Shown here: positions 38,283-46,813 of the stretch, in pieces
Position numbering within the stretch: the stretch's first letter is position 1
Layout: every line of letters begins with the position of its first letter
DNA from: Bryobacteraceae bacterium
GTDB lineage: Bacteria > Acidobacteriota > Terriglobia > Bryobacterales > Bryobacteraceae
Assembly (NCBI GenBank): GCA_025928545.1
Contig: JAICJH010000023.1
Span: 23,206 to 87,205 of the forward strand
Reading direction: 5' to 3'
DNA: 64,000 nucleotides
The notes under the pieces: model-generated
What the model saw: only the letters and a program-made list of their open reading frames with translations
Told to the model about the DNA's origin: nothing
The model's database searches: none
Made by a program: the position numbers and the translations under genes

Positions 38283-39653
38283 ATGTCTCAGGCTACCGAT
38301 ACTTATGTTCGTCAGAATGAAGCGCGATTTCTCGAAGAGCTGAAGGAATTTCTTCGCATCCCCAGTATTTCAACGGCGCCGGAGCACGCGAAGGATACGC
38401 ATCGCGCGGCTGAATTCGTAGTGGAGAAACTCAAGGCGGCGGGTCTGGAGAATGTTGAGCTGATCGAGACGGAGCGGCACCCGTTGGTCTACGCGGATTG
38501 GCTTCATGCGCCCGGCAAACCCACAGTACTTTGCTACGGGCATTTCGACGTACAGCCGCCCGATCCTCTGGAACTCTGGGAAACGCCGCCCTTCGAACCT
38601 TCTGAACGCAACGGCAATCTTTACGCGCGCGGTTCGGCCGACGACAAAGGCCAGATGTATTCGCATATCAAAGCGGTGGAGACTCTGCGGGCCGCGAATG
38701 GCACGCTGCCGGTCAATCTGAAATTCCTGATTGAAGGTGAAGAGGAAGTGGGCGGCGTTTCGGTGGCCGAATATGTCGCGAAGAACGCGGCGAAACTGAA
38801 GGCCGATGTTGCGTTGGTTTCCGACACAGAGATGTATGCGCCGGGCCTGCCGACGCTGAACGTGGGGCTTCGCGGCCTGGTCTATATGGAAATCGAGGCG
38901 CGCGGACCTGCCCGCGACCTGCATTCCGGACTGTATGGCGGCGCCGCTCCAAACGCCGTTTTCGGTCTGGTGGAACTGCTTTCGAAGATGAAAGATGCCG
39001 GCGGACGCATTCAAATTCCTGGAATCTACGACGATGTGGAGCCGCCGTCAGCCGATGAGAAGGCCAGTTGGGAGCGCTTGCCTTTCGATGAGAAAGAATA
39101 CCTGAAGGACGAAGTCGGTTCGACGGAACTCACAGGTGAAGCGGGCTATTCGGTTTTCGAGCGAACCTGGGCGCGGCCCACGCTGGAAGTGCACGGGATC
39201 GGCGGCGGCTTCACCGGAGTTGGCGCGAAAACGGTGATCCCCGCGAAAGCTGTCGCGAAGGTGAGTATTCGGCTGGTTCCTAAGCAGGATCCGGACAAGG
39301 TAGTGAAGTCGGTTGAAAAGTTCGTGAAGGAGAACGGTCCGCGGGGCGTTCAGTTTGAAGTCCGCGTGCTCAGTGCGGGACCGGGCCTCATGGTGAATAC
39401 CGATCATCACGCGATTCAGGTGGCGGCGAAGGCGTTCAGCGATATTTATGGGAAGCCGACGGTGTTCACGCGCTCGGGCGGATCGATTCCGATTGTTGGC
39501 GATTTCGCGACCCATGTGGGCATTCCGACGATTCTGATGGGTTTCGGTCTGCCGGACGATGGCTTGCATTCGCCGAACGAGAAATACAATATCCGGAATT
39601 ATTACGATGGAATTCGGACCATCGCGCATTTCTTTGAGGAGTACGGGAAGTAG
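38283..39653 (+). CDS. M20-family dipeptidase
   Basis: A 456-residue cytosolic peptidase of the M20/M25/M40 family. Metal ligands are seen in YGHFDVQPPD (H87, D89), the bridging Asp in RGSADDKGQ, and EGEEEVGG near residue 150; a dimerisation domain follows with RDLHSGLYGG and a final His in DGLHSPNEKY. No signal peptide. It probably completes breakdown of peptides entering the cell, in line with the M28 protease 30 nt upstream. Start ATG at 38283 gives the usual N-terminus. Confidence 0.93.
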   Translation: MSQATDTYVRQNEARFLEELKEFLRIPSISTAPEHAKDTHRAAEFVVEKLKAAGLENVELIETERHPLVYADWLHAPGKPTVLCYGHFDVQPPDPLELWETPPFEPSERNGNLYARGSADDKGQMYSHIKAVETLRAANGTLPVNLKFLIEGEEEVGGVSVAEYVAKNAAKLKADVALVSDTEMYAPGLPTLNVGLRGLVYMEIEARGPARDLHSGLYGGAAPNAVFGLVELLSKMKDAGGRIQIPGIYDDVEPPSADEKASWERLPFDEKEYLKDEVGSTELTGEAGYSVFERTWARPTLEVHGIGGGFTGVGAKTVIPAKAVAKVSIRLVPKQDPDKVVKSVEKFVKENGPRGVQFEVRVLSAGPGLMVNTDHHAIQVAAKAFSDIYGKPTVFTRSGGSIPIVGDFATHVGIPTILMGFGLPDDGLHSPNEKYNIRNYYDGIRTIAHFFEEYGK

Positions 39654-39674
39654 GCGTGAAGGTTCCGGCTCCCA

Positions 39675-40061
39675 TCACCAGATCGTCTCAATGGGATAGG
39701 TGGGAATTATTTCGTCAGAAGTAACAAGCGGGATTCCTTCGACAACTGCCTGTGCTATCAAGAGCCGATCGGCGGGGTCGGCGTGAATTGGCGGAAGCGA
39801 CCACAGTTGTTCCACGTGGGTTTGCCGAAGCGGAAGCACTGTGAAGCCCAGGGCAGGAACATTATGATTCCACCACTTGACGGGGTCGGGAGCCAGTTTA
39901 AGTTTTCCCTTTCGCGTCTTCACGATCAGTTCCATCAGTGAAACCACGCTGACCGCGGGATCCCGCTCCGAACAAATCCTGCGTGCAAGCCTTGAAAGTT
40001 TTCTGGGATCCTCAACAGCCCAAAGCAGAGTGGCGGTATCCAGGAGGTGGGTCGGACTCAC
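39675..40061 (-). CDS. vapC: PIN-domain toxin VapC
   Basis: A 128-residue PIN-domain RNase. The acidic site residues are visible: D8 in HLLDTATLLW, E44 in SLMELIVK, D95/D98 in HADPADRLLIAQA, and D116 in LVTSDE. They chelate Mg for cleavage of RNA. The PIN subtype (HLLDTHTLLW-like start) is common with Phd/YefM antitoxins. A GTG start directly overlaps the stop of the antitoxin gene by one base, as expected for translational coupling. Confidence 0.9.
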   Translation of the reverse strand: MSPTHLLDTATLLWAVEDPRKLSRLARRICSERDPAVSVVSLMELIVKTRKGKLKLAPDPVKWWNHNVPALGFTVLPLRQTHVEQLWSLPPIHADPADRLLIAQAVVEGIPLVTSDEIIPTYPIETIW

Positions 40062-40303
40062 TACCGTCCAGCCCAGAATGCATCGACCTCGTCATCTGTC
40101 ATGGGCTTGTCCCAATCTTTGCTGAGGATTGTCACGGACCCACGGCCCGCACCCAAAACACGTTTTGCGTGTTTGCGCCGTACCGGGGTCAGTGTCGCGA
40201 TCGGAGTGCCGTGCCGGGCGATGATGACTTCTTCACCCTCAAGCGCCATGTCGAGCAGTTTAGAGAGATTACTCTTGGCTTCGTGAACGTTGAATTGCTG
40301 CAT
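40061..40303 (-). CDS. Phd/YefM-type antitoxin
   Basis: An 80-residue antitoxin. MQQFNVHEAKSNLSKLLD is the N-terminal DNA-binding fold of the Phd/YefM family, followed by EGEEVIIARHGTPIATLTPV. The C-terminal part (about 50-80) is acidic and would wrap the toxin. It overlaps the toxin gene by one base. An 11-bp perfect hairpin ends 7 nt upstream of its start codon, probably the operator for autoregulation by the antitoxin or the toxin-antitoxin complex. Confidence 0.9.
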   Translation of the reverse strand: MQQFNVHEAKSNLSKLLDMALEGEEVIIARHGTPIATLTPVRRKHAKRVLGAGRGSVTILSKDWDKPMTDDEVDAFWAGR

Positions 40304-40309
40304 ACCTAT

Positions 40310-40336
40310 ATGTTAGCCCGTATTTCGGGCTAACAT
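40310..40336. promoter_or_regulatory. Perfect inverted repeat before the toxin-antitoxin pair
   Basis: Arms ATGTTAGCCCG and CGGGCTAACAT (11 bp each, no mismatch) with a 5-nt loop TATTT, located 7 nt upstream of the antitoxin ATG and 26 nt after the purA stop. No T-tract follows on the minus strand, so it is more likely an operator or translational hairpin for the toxin-antitoxin operon than the purA terminator, though it could serve both. Confidence 0.6.
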
Positions 40337-40361
40337 CGCTTCGGGGGACAAAACGCCGCTG

Positions 40362-41666
40362 TTACCCCGTAATCCGTTCAAACTTCGACCCACTCCGAAC
40401 AATCGTCTCCGTCCGCTCCGGGCCGGTGGAAACACATCCTGCCTCCACTCCTGTCCGCGCCTCCAGAAAATCGACATACCGCTGCGCGGCGGCCGGCAGC
40501 TTATCCCAGTCCGAAATACCGACCGTCGAACTCTTCCACCCAGGCAAGACTTCGTAAATCGGCTCCGCCTTCGCCAATTCCCGCACTGTCGCAGGCATCT
40601 CCAGCGTGACTTTCCCGTCAATGCTGTAAGCGACGCAAACCGGAATTTCGTCCAGCTCATCCAGCACATCCAGCTTCGTCACCACCATCGTTTCGAAGCC
40701 GTTAATCGCCGCCGAATACTTCAGCACCGGCGTATCGAACCAGCCACACCGGCGCGGCCTGCCAGTCACACTCCCGAATTCGTGGCCGCGATTTCGAATC
40801 TCGTCGCCGGCCGCATCCAGCGCTTCGGTCGGGAACGGACCCCCGCCCACACGCGTCGTATACGTCTTCGAAATCCCGATCACCGCATCGATCTTCGTCG
40901 GCGGCACTCCACTCCCCGTACACGCCCCGCCCGCCGATGAACTCGACGACGTCACAAACGGATACGTCCCGTGATCGATATCGAGCATGGTGCCCTGCGC
41001 GCCTTCGAACAGCAGATTCTTCCCGTCCCGCATCGCCTGATCCAGCAATGCCGACGTATCGCAGATCATCGGCCGCATCCGCTCTGCCGCCTCCGCGTAA
41101 CGCACCGCGATCGCGTCTGCGTCGATCTCATCGTTGATCCCGAATGCCCGCGCGCGCGTCTGATGATCGGCGATCAGTTGCCGCACGCACTCCCGGAAAT
41201 ATTCGCGATCCAGCAGATCCGCCATGCGAATTCCGCGCCGCCCGATCTTATCCTCGTAGCAGGGCCCGATGCCCTTCAGAGTCGTCCCGATCGGGATGCG
41301 TCCGGGCGCCGCTTCGCTGATCTTTTCCACCAGCCGGTGAGAGGGAAACAACACCTGCGCGCGATTACTGATGCGCAGCTGTTTTTCCGCATCGATTCCC
41401 GCCGCATTCAGCGATTCCACTTCTTCAAACAGCCCGATGGGATCCACCACCAGGCCGTTGCCGATCACCGCCGTCTTGCCGGGATGCAGGATGCCGCTGG
41501 GCACCAGCCGCAGCACGAATTTGCGGTCGCCGATCCAGATCGTATGGCCGGCGTTGTTGCCGCCCTGGTACCGGACAATGTAATCGAAGCGGTCGGCAAG
41601 GATATCCACCAGCTTGCCCTTGCCTTCGTCGCCCCACTGCGCGCCGAGAATAATCAGATTGCTCAT
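40362..41666 (-). CDS. purA: Adenylosuccinate synthetase
   Basis: A 434-residue enzyme of purine synthesis, joining IMP and aspartate with GTP to make adenylosuccinate. WGDEGKGK (residues 11-18) is the nucleotide loop with the catalytic Asp; NAGHTI is present with the catalytic His; GIGPCYEDKIGRRGIR, DHGTYPFVTSSS and TGRPRRCGWFD (near residue 300) complete the family pattern. The length is normal. It is divergent from a small unknown gene, 65 nt away. Confidence 0.97.
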   Translation of the reverse strand: MSNLIILGAQWGDEGKGKLVDILADRFDYIVRYQGGNNAGHTIWIGDRKFVLRLVPSGILHPGKTAVIGNGLVVDPIGLFEEVESLNAAGIDAEKQLRISNRAQVLFPSHRLVEKISEAAPGRIPIGTTLKGIGPCYEDKIGRRGIRMADLLDREYFRECVRQLIADHQTRARAFGINDEIDADAIAVRYAEAAERMRPMICDTSALLDQAMRDGKNLLFEGAQGTMLDIDHGTYPFVTSSSSSAGGACTGSGVPPTKIDAVIGISKTYTTRVGGGPFPTEALDAAGDEIRNRGHEFGSVTGRPRRCGWFDTPVLKYSAAINGFETMVVTKLDVLDELDEIPVCVAYSIDGKVTLEMPATVRELAKAEPIYEVLPGWKSSTVGISDWDKLPAAAQRYVDFLEARTGVEAGCVSTGPERTETIVRSGSKFERITG

Positions 41667-41731
41667 GAAGAAAGTTGTGGCCTGATGCGGCCAACTCGTA
41701 ATTGTAGCGTGCTGTGCTACGCTGACCTCTT

Positions 41732-42193
41732 ATGACCATTTCCGACGTGTTTCTGCAGCTCGGCGAAGAGCGCCTGCGGCAACTCGTCCGCGGTATTTCC
41801 ATCGGAAAACTAAGGACGTACCAGCTTTACGAACGCTTCAAGATTCGTACCCATCTCACCAAACTGAACACCGAGAATCTGCGCGCTGCGGTGCCTCGTT
41901 TCTGGAAGCGGCTGACCGAACAGGACGCCGAATTTGCAACGGATCTCTCCCAGGCCATTCTCATCGCCCACATGGAGATGATTATCGCGGTGCTCAATTT
42001 CCTCGAAATCCCCAATCAGCAGGGCTTTTTCGAAAAGGAAATCGACGCAACAAAATATCTGACCGAAGGCTGGCAGGCCCGTGCCTTCGAACGCTTTAAG
42101 GCGGAATACCCGGAATCGCTGCTGCTCTTTTATATCAACCACCTCGGTTGCGAACTGGGCTCCGAACCGCGGGCGTTTCTTCCCGCCGCCTGA
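41732..42193 (+). CDS. Conserved-looking small protein of unknown function
   Basis: A 153-residue soluble, mostly helical protein with no signal peptide. It starts MTISDVFLQLGEERLRQLVRG and has a basic N-terminal third, an aromatic/hydrophobic middle and an acidic C-terminus. I cannot assign a family. The gene stands 19 nt upstream of pheS in the same orientation and may be part of that operon. It is divergent from purA. Confidence 0.6.
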   Translation: MTISDVFLQLGEERLRQLVRGISIGKLRTYQLYERFKIRTHLTKLNTENLRAAVPRFWKRLTEQDAEFATDLSQAILIAHMEMIIAVLNFLEIPNQQGFFEKEIDATKYLTEGWQARAFERFKAEYPESLLLFYINHLGCELGSEPRAFLPAA

Positions 42194-42212
42194 CTCCCCG
42201 GGCCAACCATAA

Positions 42213-43220
42213 ATGCAGGATCTTCTCGATAGCGCCCTCGCCCGTATCGCGGCTGCCCAGACAGCCGACGACCTCGAAGCCGTGCGCGTCGAAGTACTCG
42301 GCCGCAAAGGCGTTCTGGCACAGCTCAGCAAAGATATGGGCAAGCTCACCGCCGATGAGCGCGTAGCCCGCGGCAAATTCATCAACGCCGCAAAACAGGC
42401 GCTCGAATCCGCCTATGACGCGAAGAAATCCGCCTTCGATCATGACGCCTTAGCCATACGTCTCGATTCTGAATGGATGGATCTCACCGTGCCCGCGCCC
42501 GGCGTTCCGCCCGGCAGCCTCCACCCCATTACTCAGATCCAGTGGGAAATCGAAGACCTGTTCCGTTCCATGGGTTTCACCGTCCTCGATGGCCCCGAAG
42601 TCGAAACTGAATTTCATAATTTCGACGCGCTCAACATTCCCGCCGATCATCCTGCCCGCGATATGCAGGACACCTTTTGGCTCGATGGCGGACACCTGCT
42701 CCGCACCCATACCTCGCCCGTCCAGGTGCGCGGTATGGAGAAGCTCGGTCCTCCGCTGCGCATGATCGCGCCAGGGCGCGTCTTCCGTAATGAATCCGTC
42801 GATGCCTCCCACGAGCACACTTTTTATCAGCTCGAAGGCATGATGATTGACCGCAATGTTTCCGTGGGCAATTTGATTTACTTCATGAAGACGCTGCTCA
42901 CCGCGATCTTCAAAAAGGAAGTAACAGTCCGCCTGCGCCCCGGTTATTTTCCTTTCGTCGAGCCTGGCTTCGAACTCGATATCCGCTGCCTGATCTGCGG
43001 CGGTCCCGGTTGCCCGGTCTGCAAACAGAGTGGTTGGGTGGAACTGCTGCCCTGCGGTCTCGTGAATCCGCACGTACTGCGCAAAAGCGGCATCGATCCC
43101 GCCGAATGGAACGGGTTCGCCTTCGGCCTCGGTCTCACCCGCCTTGTCATGATGCGCTACGCGATAGACGATATCCGCTGGCTGCAAAGCGGCGATCTCC
43201 GCTTCCTGAGGCAGTTTTGA
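42213..43220 (+). CDS. pheS: Phenylalanine-tRNA ligase alpha subunit
   Basis: A 335-residue class II synthetase subunit. The N-terminal coiled coil (about 1-85) binds tRNA; the catalytic core shows motif 2 (RVFRNESVDASHEHTFYQLEG) and motif 3 (GFAFGLGLTRLVMMRY) with the TSPVQVR block. A CLICGGPGCPVCK cluster near residues 253-265 could bind zinc, a feature of a subset of PheS proteins. The beta subunit gene begins 1 nt after its stop. Confidence 0.97.
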   Translation: MQDLLDSALARIAAAQTADDLEAVRVEVLGRKGVLAQLSKDMGKLTADERVARGKFINAAKQALESAYDAKKSAFDHDALAIRLDSEWMDLTVPAPGVPPGSLHPITQIQWEIEDLFRSMGFTVLDGPEVETEFHNFDALNIPADHPARDMQDTFWLDGGHLLRTHTSPVQVRGMEKLGPPLRMIAPGRVFRNESVDASHEHTFYQLEGMMIDRNVSVGNLIYFMKTLLTAIFKKEVTVRLRPGYFPFVEPGFELDIRCLICGGPGCPVCKQSGWVELLPCGLVNPHVLRKSGIDPAEWNGFAFGLGLTRLVMMRYAIDDIRWLQSGDLRFLRQF

Positions 43221-43221
43221 A

Positions 43222-45522
43222 ATGAAGTTTTCCTACAGCTGGATTCGTTCCATGGTCGATGGGCTTGACGTGCCCGCCGAATCGCTCGAGCGCCTCATCA
43301 CCATGAAGACCGCCGAATGCGAAGGCATCGAAACCGCGGGCGAACTTCTCAACGGCGCTGTGGCCGCGCGGGTTGAATCCGTGGAAGCGATTGAAGGCGG
43401 TAAACATGTCGTCAAAGCGATTGTTGATGCCGGAAAATACGGTCGCAAAACCGTCGTCTGCGGCGCGCCAAACTGCCGCGCGGGTATAACCACCGTCTAC
43501 GTTCCTCTCGGTTCGAAAACCATCGCCTGCGTCGTCAGCGAAGGCATGCTTGCCAGCGCCTCCGAACTCGGTCTGAACCGCGACCACGCCGGCATCATCG
43601 AACTCGCCGACTGCGACCGCGACCAGCTTCCTCCGCCCGATACCGTCATCGATATCGACAACAAGAGCATCACGCACCGTCCCGATCTCTGGGGTCATCA
43701 CGGCATGGCGCGCGAAGTAGCCGCGATAACGGGAAAAACCCTGCGCGATCCAGTCAACCCAAAAGCAATTCCCGCTGCGCCTGCCCCCATTCAGGTCGAG
43801 ATCGAAGATCTCAACCTTTGCCCGCGCTACAGCGCCCTGGTCTTTGAAAACGTTACAGTTCAGCCTTCGCCTCTCTGGCTGCAGCACCGCCTGACGTCTG
43901 TCGGCCTCAACCCGATCAACAACATCGTCGATTTGACGAACTACATCATGGCGGAACTCGCGCAGCCGATGCATGCTTTCGACCGTGCCCGGTTGCATGG
44001 CGATCAGATCTTCGCCCGACCCGCCCGCGCCGGCGAAATAATAGCAGCGCTCAACGACGAGAGTTACGCTCTTACCCAGGCCAATGTCGTCATCGCCGAT
44101 GCCGCCGGTCCCATCGCCATTGCAGGCGTCATTGGCGGTAAAGAAAGCGCCATTTCGGCAGGCACCACAACTATCGTTCTCGAAAGCGCGAATTTCAACG
44201 CCTCCAGCGTCCGCAAGACCTCGGTTGCTCTCAAACTCCGCACCGATGCTTCCATGCGCTTCGAGAAATCGCAGGATCCGCACAACACAACCCGTGCCCT
44301 GGCCCGCGCGATAGAACTCCTGCCCCTGCTTTCTCCCGGCATCAGGCTCGCAGGCGGCCTTGCCGATCGACACGCGGATCTCGCGGCACCCGCCCCCATA
44401 CTGCTCGATCTCGAATGGCTCGCCCGCAAACTCGGCCGCGCACTCGATGCTTCTGAAGTCCGCCGCATTCTCGAAAGCCTCCAGTTCGGCGTAACTCAGA
44501 CCAATCCGCAAACTTTCTCGGTGACGGTCCCCTCCTGGCGGGCCACCAAAGATGTCGCGATGCCCGAAGACCTTGTAGAGGAAGTGGGCCGCATGATTGG
44601 CTACGATTCCATCGAGCCGCAGCCGCCGCTGGTCCCCTGTGCCCCGTCGTACGATCCGCCGGAGCGCGAGTTTCTGCGCAGCGCGCGCCGCATGATGGCC
44701 GCAAGAGGCTACACCGAAGTCTCCAATTATTCGTTCATCAGCGAAGACTCCGCGCGCCGTTTCGGCCTCGCCATCGAAGACCACGTTCGTGTTCTGAATC
44801 CCATTGCCGCCGGTCAGGAACTGATGCGCACTTCGCTTCTCCCCGGGATTTACAACAACATTGTCGAGAATGCCAAACACTTCGACGAATTCCGCATCTT
44901 CGAAATTGGCCACGAAATCCACGCGGTTGCCGGAGACAAACCCGTGGAACGCGCTCATCTGATGGCTGCCGTCTACTCAAAGGATGGTTCGCTCGGAATT
45001 CTCGAACTCAAACGCATCGCCGAATCGTTGGCGCCCGGAATCGGCGCGCAATCGGCCACGGCCATGTCGTGGGAGCATCCGGCCCGATGCGCCGATCTCT
45101 CGTGGCAGGGGAAGTCGCTTGGCCGTCTCAGCGAACTTCACCCAGGCCTGCTCGATAACGGCCGCGCCTCAATTCTCGATCTGGATCTGGAACTGCTCCG
45201 GCAGCTCAAACCGGTGCGGATCGCGTATAAGCCTGTTCGGCGCTTCCCCACCAGCGCTTTCGATCTTTCCGTCATTGCCGGCGCCCGCGAACTGGCAGCC
45301 AATCTCGAATCGCGCATCAGGGAAATCGCCGGCGAACTTGCCGAGAACGTCGAATACGTTCGCGAGTTTCAGGGTGCGCCTCTTCCGCAGGGCCGCAAGA
45401 GCGTCACTTTCCGAATCGTGGCCGGCGCGCCGGATCGTACTCTTTCCTCGCCCGAAATCACCGCCCTCTACGACCGTCTCGTTGCCGGCCTCACCGCTCT
45501 TGGCTTTGAATTCCGCGCCTGA
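43222..45522 (+). CDS. pheT: Phenylalanine-tRNA ligase beta subunit
   Basis: A 766-residue subunit. Order seen: N-terminal domain, the OB-fold tRNA-binding domain (VAARVESVEAIEGGKHVVKAIVDAG...VCGAPN), B3/4 editing domain, B5 domain, catalytic-like core (RRMMAARGYTEVSNYSFISED...) and a C-terminal ferredoxin-like anticodon-binding domain ending RLVAGLTALGFEFRA. It charges tRNA-Phe together with PheS and edits mischarged Tyr. It starts 1 nt after pheS. Confidence 0.97.
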   Translation: MKFSYSWIRSMVDGLDVPAESLERLITMKTAECEGIETAGELLNGAVAARVESVEAIEGGKHVVKAIVDAGKYGRKTVVCGAPNCRAGITTVYVPLGSKTIACVVSEGMLASASELGLNRDHAGIIELADCDRDQLPPPDTVIDIDNKSITHRPDLWGHHGMAREVAAITGKTLRDPVNPKAIPAAPAPIQVEIEDLNLCPRYSALVFENVTVQPSPLWLQHRLTSVGLNPINNIVDLTNYIMAELAQPMHAFDRARLHGDQIFARPARAGEIIAALNDESYALTQANVVIADAAGPIAIAGVIGGKESAISAGTTTIVLESANFNASSVRKTSVALKLRTDASMRFEKSQDPHNTTRALARAIELLPLLSPGIRLAGGLADRHADLAAPAPILLDLEWLARKLGRALDASEVRRILESLQFGVTQTNPQTFSVTVPSWRATKDVAMPEDLVEEVGRMIGYDSIEPQPPLVPCAPSYDPPEREFLRSARRMMAARGYTEVSNYSFISEDSARRFGLAIEDHVRVLNPIAAGQELMRTSLLPGIYNNIVENAKHFDEFRIFEIGHEIHAVAGDKPVERAHLMAAVYSKDGSLGILELKRIAESLAPGIGAQSATAMSWEHPARCADLSWQGKSLGRLSELHPGLLDNGRASILDLDLELLRQLKPVRIAYKPVRRFPTSAFDLSVIAGARELAANLESRIREIAGELAENVEYVREFQGAPLPQGRKSVTFRIVAGAPDRTLSSPEITALYDRLVAGLTALGFEFRA

Positions 45523-45617
45523 ACAACTCGCCGTCAAGTACCGGTACTACTGGAGTTGAATCGGTTCTGTATTACTTCTAACATTTATCTTTAGATAGCA
45601 TTCTGAGGATTCTGCCA

Positions 45618-45989
45618 ATGCGAAGAGAGCGAGTAGCCCATGTCCGTTCCGCTGTTTTGACCATAGTAGTACTGGCAGGAATAGGCTTGGTTCTGTCGAA
45701 TGTGGCGGCGCCTTATTTGCAATTCTGCGAATTTGTCATTCTGATCGGATGGATCGGCCTGCTTTGGGAATGTTTGCGAGCTGAGGGTCCGGAGCTTCGC
45801 GGCATGTCCATCCCGGACTTTCGTCCCTGGGATGTGGAGCAGGCGATCGCAAGATTGCAACCGATTACGCACGAGGCCCCTTTGTACAGACCCCGGCGGA
45901 TTGCAATGGAAACCATGGAACAGATTACGAATGAGATTTTGACCGGCGCATTCAGCCAGAGTGCCCGTAAGCGTCATTCGGCACATTAA
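45618..45989 (+). CDS. Small membrane protein of unknown function
   Basis: A 123-residue protein with two closely placed hydrophobic helices (about 10-30 and 34-52) and a soluble C-terminus. It starts MRRERVAHVRSAVLTIVVLAGIGL. No family is recognised. The 3' end lies 88 nt before the next gene. Evidence for it being real is its sensible start, membrane helices and GC-typical codon use; confidence is modest. Confidence 0.5.
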   Translation: MRRERVAHVRSAVLTIVVLAGIGLVLSNVAAPYLQFCEFVILIGWIGLLWECLRAEGPELRGMSIPDFRPWDVEQAIARLQPITHEAPLYRPRRIAMETMEQITNEILTGAFSQSARKRHSAH

Positions 45990-46077
45990 GTTCCTCTACA
46001 ACCGGCACGTTGCGAGGTATACTCCTGAAACCGGTACGCCATTGCGCTGCCGGAATCGTAACGAGGACAACCTGACT

Positions 46078-46611
46078 ATGAAACGTGTATCGATATTCCT
46101 TTTGACGGCGGCATTTTGCGCCACTGCGGCTCTCGCTCAAGCGCCCGCGGCCGCACCGAAAACGCCCGCGGCCGAAGCGAAAGCGCCCGCTGCCGCAGCG
46201 AAAGCTCCGGCAGCTGCCAAAGCGCCCGCCGCAGCGGACAGCGCCGTTTCCGACGAACTCAAACAAATCGAAAACGACTGGGTGGCAGCCTCTAAAGCCA
46301 AGGATGCCGACAAGCTCGGCGAAATTCTGGCCGATTCATGGACAGGCATCACCTGGGAAGGCCAGACGTCCGATAAAGCAAAAGCTCTGGCCAATTTAAA
46401 AGCGGCGGGCAATTCACTGGACAGCATCGAGTTGGGCCCCATGAAAGTACGCGTGTTCGGCAACACCGCGGTCGTTACCGGCAGCGATACCGAAAAGAGC
46501 ATGGAGAAGGGCAAGGATACAAGCGGCAAGTATCTTTGGACCGACGTATTCGTGAAGCAAAACGGCAAATGGAAGGCCGTCGCTTCGGAATCGACCAAAG
46601 TAGCTAAGTAG
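46078..46611 (+). CDS. Secreted NTF2-like (DUF4440) protein
   Basis: A 177-residue exported protein. The signal peptide ends ALAQ; an Ala/Pro/Lys-rich linker with repeated K-A-P-A units occupies about 22-58. The rest (about 60-177) is an NTF2-like fold: LKQIENDWVAASKAKDADKLGEILADSW, then ITWEGQ and the ending WKAVASESTKV. Family members are often small-molecule binders or enzymes of unclear activity. The start at 46078 gives a proper signal peptide; an upstream frame extension is not used. Confidence 0.85.
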   Translation: MKRVSIFLLTAAFCATAALAQAPAAAPKTPAAEAKAPAAAAKAPAAAKAPAAADSAVSDELKQIENDWVAASKAKDADKLGEILADSWTGITWEGQTSDKAKALANLKAAGNSLDSIELGPMKVRVFGNTAVVTGSDTEKSMEKGKDTSGKYLWTDVFVKQNGKWKAVASESTKVAK

Positions 46612-46628
46612 CCGTTTTGTTACGAAGT

Positions 46629-46671
46629 GCGCCGGCACAAATGGGCCAGCCAGGCTCATCCGTGCCGGCGC
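46629..46671. terminator. GC-rich inverted repeat, possible terminator
   Basis: GCGCCGGCAC at 46629-46638 pairs with GTGCCGGCGC at 46662-46671 (10 bp, perfect) with 23 nt between them that can fold further. It starts 18 nt after the NTF2-like gene's stop. No T-run follows, so a rho-independent terminator is not certain. Confidence 0.45.
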
Positions 46672-46751
46672 GCCGATTCAGCATTCAGTCGCGTTCGCGG
46701 GCATTGAATAACCCTCCGCCCGAAAATCCATACTCCCAAACAAAACCGCCC

Positions 46752-46803
46752 TTGACTTGATCGCGCGCAGCCGTTACCATCGGTAACGTGACGACTGGTC
46801 ACG
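46752..46803 (+). promoter_or_regulatory. blaI promoter overlapped by two operator-like dyads
   Basis: A sigma70-like promoter, TTGACT (46752-46757), 17-nt spacer and TACCAT (46775-46780), sits 33 nt before the repressor start. Its -10 element lies inside GTTACC-ATC-GGTAAC (46773-46787); a second dyad CGTGAC-GACTG-GTCACG follows at 46787-46803. A repressor on these would block the polymerase, consistent with autoregulation by the BlaI-like protein. Sequence differs from the classic TACA-N2-TGTA BlaI box. Confidence 0.6.
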
Positions 46804-46813
46804 GTGAGGCGAT

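Noticed and set aside
43147..44958. A 603-codon open frame antisense to pheT
   Set aside because: No domain or start signal; explained by the codon bias of pheT, which is clearly coding on the plus strand.
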